From the NCBI GenBank assembly GCA_023388995.1, contig JAEWFD010000030.1, positions 1 through 11,596 of the forward strand: 11,596 nt of DNA, given 5' to 3'. Under the pieces are notes generated by a model that made no database searches, was not told the DNA's origin, and saw only the letters and a program-made list of their open reading frames with translations. The DNA is from Bacillota bacterium (GTDB lineage: Bacteria; Bacillota_I; Bacilli_A; Erysipelotrichales; Erysipelotrichaceae). Position 1 is the stretch's first letter. Every line of letters begins with the position of its first letter. Below are positions 7,540-11,596 of this stretch, piece by piece. The position numbers were made by a program, and so were the translations under genes.

Positions 7540-8661
7540 TTAAGCGTATGTTCTTACCGGAAGTATCAGCTGTACAAGCTGTTCATCGTCAACACCACGA
7601 ATAATAAATGGTTTCATCTCTCCGGAGAACATCACTTTCACCAAAGACGAGCTGGTTGCTTTAATTGCATCCATAGCATATCGCCCGCTGAAAGAAATAT
7701 TCAATGGCTCTCCTTCAAAACTTGCTTCATCCATTACTTCATTTACGCTTCCGACTTCCTGAGAACGGCTGAACAATTCAACTTTCTCGGAAGACATGGA
7801 AAGACGAACCACATTGATTCCATCATTTTTCATTAATGACGCCCGGTCAATGGCATTCAATAAGTCTCTTGCATCCACCACAAGCTCGTAATCAAAATTC
7901 ATTGGAATCAAACGGGAAGTTTCCGGATAAGCACCTTCAATTAACCGCGTTTGGATCACTGTATTATCAATCCAAAACTGTGCTTTTTTATCAGAAACGG
8001 CGATTTCAATTTTAGTGTCTTTTTCAATTGTCCGTGCCACTTCATTCAGGCTCTTCGCAGGAATCGTGACATTGAATGAAAAATTCTCCGGAAAATCAAT
8101 AATCTTACGAGCTAAACGATAGCTGTCCGTCGCTACAAACTCAATGCGATTCTTTTCGCACTTTACATTTACCCCCGTCAACACCGGTCTGGTTTCTTTA
8201 TCAGAAGTTGCGAAGATCGTCTGGTTAATTGTTCTTTTCAGTTGATCAGCATCCATGAAAAAAGATTTCTCAGGCTTCGTAAAATCAATAACCGGATAAT
8301 CTGTTACCCGCAAGCCATTTACTTTGAATTCCGAACTCATACCGCGAATTTCGATCAAAGCACCGTCAATCACTTCAATTGTAATTTCTGATGATTCAAT
8401 TTTACGCACAATTTCCAAAATATACTTTGCACCGATAACAATGGATCCCTCTTCCAGTATTTGGAGAACAAATTCATCATTTGTATTCACCATACTGCTG
8501 TGAATGGAGATATCAGAATCACTGCCTGTAAAATATAAAGCGTTGTTTTTTGCTTCAATCTTAATCCCCGAGAGGGAAGGCAGCGGTGTTTTCGCAGAAA
8601 CAGCACGTGCAACTTTATTTAATTCATTCAATAACGGCATTCGAGAAACCTTGAAATTCAT
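7540..8661 (-). CDS. dnaN: DNA polymerase III beta subunit (sliding clamp)
   Basis: The homodimeric ring that tethers DNA polymerase III to its template; 373 residues from the chosen start, normal for the family. Visible family landmarks are SLSGIKIEA near the start, RPVLTGVNV and ATDSYRLARK in the middle domain, EGAYPETSRLIP, and the C-terminal LILPVRTY that shapes the partner-binding cleft. The frame stays open upstream to an ATG at 8703, but the start at 8661 (MNFKVSR) is preferred. It has AAGGAAAGGGG at the right distance and begins where clamp proteins begin, while the 14 extra residues would lie in the origin unwinding element. Followed by a terminator; likely co-transcribed with dnaA because no clear promoter was found in the spacer. 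Confidence 0.97.
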   Translation of the reverse strand: MNFKVSRMPLLNELNKVARAVSAKTPLPSLSGIKIEAKNNALYFTGSDSDISIHSSMVNTNDEFVLQILEEGSIVIGAKYILEIVRKIESSEITIEVIDGALIEIRGMSSEFKVNGLRVTDYPVIDFTKPEKSFFMDADQLKRTINQTIFATSDKETRPVLTGVNVKCEKNRIEFVATDSYRLARKIIDFPENFSFNVTIPAKSLNEVARTIEKDTKIEIAVSDKKAQFWIDNTVIQTRLIEGAYPETSRLIPMNFDYELVVDARDLLNAIDRASLMKNDGINVVRLSMSSEKVELFSRSQEVGSVNEVMDEASFEGEPLNISFSGRYAMDAIKATSSSLVKVMFSGEMKPFIIRGVDDEQLVQLILPVRTYA

Positions 8662-8699
8662 TGGTATTTCCCCTTTCCTTCTTTTAAATATGTTATACA

Positions 8700-8733
8700 T
8701 CATAATAATAAGGGCTGTGGATATTGTGGAAAA
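8700..8733 (-). other. Basal origin unwinding element: tandem DnaA boxes, GC cluster and DnaA-trios
   Basis: Read on the dnaA coding strand: two DnaA boxes with no gap, TTTTCCACA (8733-8725) and ATATCCACA (8724-8716), then GCCC (8715-8712), then TTA-TTA-TTA (8711-8703) and TGA. On the opposite strand the triplets read 3'-AAT-5', matching the DnaA-trio consensus 3'-(G/A)AT-5'. Tandem boxes, a four-base GC spacer and trios in the dnaA-dnaN gap is the arrangement known from Bacillus subtilis, where DnaA is loaded onto one strand and melts the origin. The downstream sequence (ATGTATAACATATTTAAAA) is AT-rich. This is the most likely melting site of oriC. Confidence 0.75.
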
Positions 8734-8789
8734 CGTTTGAAAAGAATCAAAAACCCCTTAATATTTAGCTATATTCTATCAAATATCAT

Positions 8790-8820
8790 TGTGGAAATAA
8801 AGTGTTTTTCATGTGGATAT
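8790..8820 (-). other. Two DnaA boxes at the 3' end of dnaA
   Basis: On the minus strand ATATCCACA (8820-8812) touches the dnaA stop codon (8822-8820), and ATTTCCACA lies at 8798-8790; both are in the same orientation as the boxes of the unwinding element. Between them and that element lies AT-rich DNA (about 8757-8789). They are one and two or more mismatches from TTATCCACA, so binding should be weaker than to a perfect box. Confidence 0.6.
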
Positions 8821-10166
8821 CATTTGGCATTCAATATTTTTTCGATTTCTTTGATTGCATTTTGATAAAGCGAATTATCTTTCAATAATTTATCGATTTT
8901 TTCAAAAGAGCTCATGATCGTCGAATGATCCCGTTTGCCATATGCTTCGCCAATTTTCACAAATGGAATGTTCAAGTGTTTTCGTGATAAATAAATGGCA
9001 ATGTGCCGGGCATTGGCAATATTGCTGGTTCTGCTTTTGGAGATCAGCTGCTGTTTTGTCAGCCCATAGTAATCGGAAACAACACTTTTGATGCGTTCAA
9101 TCGTCAGTTCTTCTCCTTCCGCACAGGTATCCATCCCTTTGAATGCCTGCATTGCAACATCCAGCGAAATACGGTGCGATTCGGAAAAATTAATGGAATA
9201 GAAGATGATGCGGTTTAAGGCGCCTTCCAATTTGCGGACATCGCTTGCAAAGCGTGATGCAATATAACTTAATACATCTTCATCAATCGATTCAACGTCA
9301 ACGCTGTGGTTGGAAAGCTTATTTTGCAGGATTGCCAGTGCTGTTTCGAATTCGGGAGAATCAATTCCAATGGATAAACCAGAGGAGAAACGACTAACTA
9401 AGCGCATTTCAAGACCTTTCAGATCATCAGGATGGCGATCCGAAGAAATGACTACTTGCTTGCGGTTATTGACCAAATCATTGAATAAATGGAAAAACAT
9501 TTCATGTGATTTTTCTTTTCCAGCCAGAAATTGAATATCATCTACCAGCAATACATCAATTTTGCGATAATCTTCATTGAATTCATCAATGGTATTATTT
9601 CGGATTGAGTGGATATAACTGCTTACAAATTCCATGCATGGAATGTATTTCACATATAATGAACTCTTATTTTTCTTAATATAATTGCCAATGGCATTTA
9701 GCAAGTGCGTTTTCCCTAATCCTGAATTGCCATAAATAAAGAGCGGATTGTAGTATTTTCCCGGACTGTATGCGGTTGCCAGGGCAGCTGCATGACTCTC
9801 CCGGTTGGATGGTCCAACCACAAAATTTTCAAATGTAAAATGTGATAATATACCGTCGCTTACGCTAGGAGTTTCAACAACAGCTGTGTTGATCAGCGGC
9901 GTTTTTCCCAGCTCATTTTGCAAGACTATATGGCAGCCAACAAAGCGGCCGATGGTGTTTGCCAGTTCTTTTTGCAAAGGATCAATGTTTGATGACATGA
10001 CCATTTTCTGCATTGAATTTTCTACGATAATTGTTGCTACGGAATCATTTAAGCTAGCTAGCTTTGATGATGCATAAAACGACTTAAAAACGACTTCATC
10101 AAGCTCCTGACTAGTCCTAAAATTAAATAAAGTATGACTCCAATATTGATCTAATGTTACTTCCAT
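8820..10166 (-). CDS. dnaA: Chromosomal replication initiator DnaA
   Basis: The AAA+ protein that binds DnaA boxes and melts oriC; 448 residues. Domain I is about 1-85 (MEVTLDQYWSHTLFNF onward), with a short linker to about 108. The AAA+ core has TFENFVVGPSN (111-121), Walker A GNSGLGKTH (146-154), Walker B LLVDDIQFLAGK (206-217), sensor 1 SSDRHP (241-246), the arginine-finger segment RLVSRFSSGL (255-264) and sensor 2 SDVRKLEGALNRI (308-320). Domain IV carries the DNA-binding signature around ARHIAIYLSRKHL and YGKRDHSTI (386-417). The frame is open for 116 more codons upstream, but that part covers the DnaA boxes and the promoter. The start at 10166 has TAGGGGA 7 bases before it and matches where DnaA proteins begin. 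Autoregulation is likely (box next to the -35). Confidence 0.97.
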   Translation of the reverse strand: MEVTLDQYWSHTLFNFRTSQELDEVVFKSFYASSKLASLNDSVATIIVENSMQKMVMSSNIDPLQKELANTIGRFVGCHIVLQNELGKTPLINTAVVETPSVSDGILSHFTFENFVVGPSNRESHAAALATAYSPGKYYNPLFIYGNSGLGKTHLLNAIGNYIKKNKSSLYVKYIPCMEFVSSYIHSIRNNTIDEFNEDYRKIDVLLVDDIQFLAGKEKSHEMFFHLFNDLVNNRKQVVISSDRHPDDLKGLEMRLVSRFSSGLSIGIDSPEFETALAILQNKLSNHSVDVESIDEDVLSYIASRFASDVRKLEGALNRIIFYSINFSESHRISLDVAMQAFKGMDTCAEGEELTIERIKSVVSDYYGLTKQQLISKSRTSNIANARHIAIYLSRKHLNIPFVKIGEAYGKRDHSTIMSSFEKIDKLLKDNSLYQNAIKEIEKILNAK

Positions 10167-10191
10167 AAGCGTGTCCCCTAACTTCAGCACT

Positions 10192-10220
10192 ATATTACAA
10201 TGGAATGCTGAAAAGTTCAA
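10192..10220 (-). promoter_or_regulatory. dnaA promoter
   Basis: On the minus strand TTGAAC (10220-10215) and TAATAT (10197-10192) are 17 bp apart. A TTTTCCACA DnaA box (10230-10222) ends one base before the -35, so bound DnaA could block RNA polymerase. The predicted start near 10185 gives a leader of about 20 nt that holds the ribosome site. Confidence 0.7.
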
Positions 10221-10221
10221 T

Positions 10222-10476
10222 TGTGGAAAAGTACCTAAAACAAGAAATCCACCGACTTTTCCACAGTAAAAAAGCCATGAAACAGCAAATATCAGCAGTT
10301 TTCCACAATCTAAATAAAAAGTTTCCCATAGTGCGGAGATTATTTTCCCCATTGCTGTGGGAAAATGTGGAATAAATTCTCTCTCAACATCCAATTGGGG
10401 AAAACAAAAACTAAAAAAAGCATGGTATTTGCAAAACAAAGTTAACTTTCCAACACTTTCCACAATCTGTGGAAAA
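10222..10476. other. oriC: oriC DnaA-box cluster upstream of dnaA
   Basis: Seven DnaA-box-like sites occur within the 518-base non-coding stretch 10167-10684. Plus-strand TTTTCCACA: 10257-10265 and 10299-10307; CTTTCCACA: 10456-10464. Minus-strand: TTTTCCACA at 10230-10222 and 10476-10468, TTTCCCACA at 10364-10356, TATTCCACA at 10374-10366. None is the standard TTATCCACA; TTTTCCACA dominates. Degenerate TTTTCCC/GGGAAAA tracts lie between them. With the boxes and unwinding element after dnaA this forms a bipartite origin. Between 10477 and 10632 I see only a weak box-like TTATCCTCA (10564-10572) and a short direct repeat TACGAA; nothing else. Confidence 0.8.
10457..10475. repeat. Perfect inverted pair of DnaA boxes
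   Basis: TTTCCACA-ATC-TGTGGAAA: 8-bp arms separated by 3 bases, making two box cores face each other head to head. It is the box pair farthest from dnaA. As DNA it would place two DnaA monomers close together in opposite orientation; as RNA it could form a hairpin, though no transcript is expected here. Confidence 0.8.
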
Positions 10477-10632
10477 CGACTTTCTAACAGATGGGAAAAA
10501 TTATTGGATAGCATATATCAACTGCGATTTACATAAATGAGCAATTCAATAATGCAGCAGAGCTTATCCTCATTTTTGTACGAATTAATACGAAACTTCT
10601 GAGTCAGCCGGATGGAAAACAGGAAGATGCAC

Positions 10633-10663
10633 TTGACATGGAGTAAACTCCAAGTGATAGACT
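10633..10663 (+). promoter_or_regulatory. MerR-type promoter/operator with 19-bp spacer
   Basis: TTGACA (10633-10638) and TAGACT (10658-10663) are 19 bp apart. The spacer contains the dyad TGGAGT-AA-ACTCCA (10639-10652). An over-long spacer filled by an inverted repeat is the hallmark of promoters controlled by MerR-family regulators, which twist the DNA to realign the two hexamers. No MerR-family gene is in the window, so the regulator and its signal are unknown. The start should be near 10670, giving a leader of about 15 nt. Confidence 0.75.
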
Positions 10664-10684
10664 GTAAAAAAAGGGGAAAGAAAC

Positions 10685-11266
10685 ATGAAAAAAATAGTAT
10701 ATATGATGAGACATGGGCAGACATTGTTCAATGCCAGAAAGAAAATACAAGGATGGTGTGATTCACCGCTGACGGAATTAGGCCGGAAGCAAGCAGATCG
10801 CGCACGGCAGTACTTTGCAGAGCAGGGAATTGCGTTTGATCATGCGTACAGCTCTACCTCAGAGCGTGCTTGTGATACCTTGGAACTCATTACAGACATG
10901 AAATATCAGCGTCTGAAAAGCTTGAAAGAATGGAATTTTGGAAAGTTTGAAGGAGAAAGTGAAGATTTGAATCCGGCTTTGCCATATGGCACTTTCTTTG
11001 CAGCATATGGCGGTGAAACTGAATTAGAGATACGTAGCCGTGTAGCAGATACCTTGTTGAATATTATGCAAGCAGAAGATCATGAATATGTACTAGTCGT
11101 ATCACATGGAGCTGCGTGTGCTCAATTTGCCAGAAAGTGGGAACAAAACAGCAAAATAGGTGCTGCCCGCGGATTGAAAAACTGCTGCATTCTGAAATTT
11201 GAATTTTTCCAAGACGAATTCACACTGGTAGAATTGATCAATCACGATTTCAGTGATCTCGTATAA
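10685..11266 (+). CDS. Histidine phosphatase family protein (phosphoglycerate mutase-like)
   Basis: A 193-residue soluble protein of the phosphohistidine phosphatase superfamily. The catalytic RHGQT motif is at 9-13 with His10 as the phospho-acceptor; GWCDSPLTELG (23-33), Arg61 in STSERA, acid residue Glu82 in LKEWNFGKFEG, and the second His141 in VVSHGAA complete the active site. No signal peptide or membrane segment is seen. The size and GKFEG segment fit small-molecule or sugar-phosphate phosphatases better than the roughly 230-residue glycolytic mutase; the substrate cannot be told from sequence. AAGGGG (10671-10676) lies 8 bases before the ATG. It stands alone behind a MerR-type promoter, divergent from dnaA, between dnaA and rpmH, which normally face each other directly. 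No strong terminator follows it. Confidence 0.9.
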   Translation: MKKIVYMMRHGQTLFNARKKIQGWCDSPLTELGRKQADRARQYFAEQGIAFDHAYSSTSERACDTLELITDMKYQRLKSLKEWNFGKFEGESEDLNPALPYGTFFAAYGGETELEIRSRVADTLLNIMQAEDHEYVLVVSHGAACAQFARKWEQNSKIGAARGLKNCCILKFEFFQDEFTLVELINHDFSDLV

Positions 11267-11329
11267 TTCTTACTCATTTTAGTAAAAATTTAATGGATAG
11301 AATGACTGAATAACGAAGTAAATAGACAA

Positions 11330-11363
11330 TGTGGGAAAATTTGGTCAGGATTTGTGTGGAAGG
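11330..11363 (-). other. Weak DnaA-box-like sites upstream of rpmH
   Basis: TGTGGGAAA (11330-11338) and TGTGGAAGG (11355-11363) resemble the minus-strand boxes upstream of dnaA, but each has two or more mismatches to TTATCCACA. They may be outlying origin sites or chance; the rest of the 192-base gap (11267-11458) holds the rpmH promoter and little else. Confidence 0.3.
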
Positions 11364-11377
11364 CATTCTAAAACTGA

Positions 11378-11406
11378 TTGACTTTATAATGAGGATCGGA
11401 TATAAT
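11378..11406 (+). promoter_or_regulatory. rpmH promoter
   Basis: TTGACT (11378-11383) and TATAAT (11401-11406) are 17 bp apart, a near-consensus sigma-A promoter as expected for a ribosomal protein gene. A second TATAAT at 11385-11390 is too close to the -35 to be its partner. The predicted leader is about 45 nt and ends with GGAGGTG (11444-11450). Confidence 0.88.
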
Positions 11407-11458
11407 CATTAAGCATATTGTTCATTTGTATAAATGTAGATTTGGAGGTGGCTCAATT

Positions 11459-11593
11459 ATGAAAAGAACATATCAACCGAGCAAAAGAAAACACCAAAAG
11501 GTTCACGGTTTTAGAGCCCGTATGAAAACGGTCGGTGGTCGTAAGGTTTTAGCCCGTCGCCGCAGTAAAGGTAGAAAAGTTTTGTCGGCGTAA
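11459..11593 (+). CDS. rpmH: 50S ribosomal protein L34
   Basis: A 44-residue, very basic protein, MKRTYQPSKRKHQKVHGF at the start and a RKVLARRRSKGRKVLSA end, the standard L34 pattern and length. It is a component of the large ribosomal subunit. GGAGGTG lies 8 bases before the ATG. It reads away from the origin, opposite to dnaA, as in most bacteria; rnpA (RNase P protein) is expected next but lies beyond the window, which ends 3 bases after the stop codon. The only departure from the usual layout is the phosphatase gene between it and dnaA. Confidence 0.98.
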   Translation: MKRTYQPSKRKHQKVHGFRARMKTVGGRKVLARRRSKGRKVLSA

Positions 11594-11596
11594 AAA

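Noticed and set aside
8604..8609. CACGTG core, possible parS in dnaN
   Set aside because: The flanking bases do not match the TGTTN...NAACA arms.
8662..8703. In-frame 14-codon upstream extension of dnaN
   Set aside because: It abuts the DnaA-trio element and lacks a suitable ribosome site; clamp proteins begin at the MNFKVSR position.
8662..8819. Separate dnaN promoter in the dnaA-dnaN gap
   Set aside because: Candidates such as TTGATT with CAATAT at 18 bp are poor and overlap DnaA boxes; not supportable.
10167..10514. In-frame open extension of dnaA by 116 codons upstream of 10166
   Set aside because: It runs over the dnaA promoter and several DnaA boxes, its translation is Phe/Cys-rich with no DnaA similarity, and the start at 10166 has a good ribosome site.
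10518..10724. Small minus-strand open frame overlapping the phosphatase start
   Set aside because: It covers the MerR-type promoter and the phosphatase start, and its translation is low-complexity hydrophobic without a ribosome site I could support.
11270..11292. Possible terminator after the phosphatase gene
   Set aside because: TTACT/AGTAA gives only a 5-bp AT-rich stem; too weak to call.

Overview
The window is a chromosomal replication-origin region of a low-GC Gram-positive bacterium (Firmicutes/Bacillota). The evidence is the gene order rpmH <-> dnaA-dnaN-yaaA-recF-gyrB-gyrA, a T-box leader on serS, two sites of the Bacillus-type parS palindrome, and AGGAGG-like ribosome binding sites throughout. 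Protein divergence (short linker in DnaA, unusual SerRS motifs) suggests a lineage outside Bacillus, perhaps Erysipelotrichales, but this is a guess without database comparison.

Layout, left to right. Positions 1-118 (minus strand) look like the 5' end of a group II intron that continues out of the window; it sits directly after the serS terminator (123-147). A parS site (147-162) touches both that terminator and the serS stop codon. serS (163-1446, minus) is preceded by a serine T-box leader (about 1467-1690) that contains a second, perfectly palindromic parS site at 1523-1538. The leader's promoter overlaps the end of gyrA. Then, all on the minus strand, come gyrA, gyrB, recF and yaaA as one tightly packed operon, a terminator, dnaN, the dnaA-dnaN spacer holding the likely origin unwinding element, and dnaA. 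The 518 bases upstream of dnaA (10167-10684) carry the dnaA promoter and a cluster of TTTTCCACA-type DnaA boxes. On the other side, reading to the right, are a histidine-phosphatase gene behind a MerR-type promoter with a 19-bp spacer, and then rpmH behind a near-consensus promoter.

Together the genes cover initiation (DnaA and its boxes), the clamp (DnaN), recombinational repair at forks (RecF), supercoiling (GyrA/GyrB) and origin segregation (the two parS sites). Transcription runs away from the origin on both sides. No wholly new system stands out: the genes are conserved. The most unusual items are regulatory: a parS site that doubles as a T-box leader hairpin, a second parS sharing a base with a terminator, an apparent group II intron placed just after that terminator, and a MerR-controlled phosphatase inserted between dnaA and rpmH.
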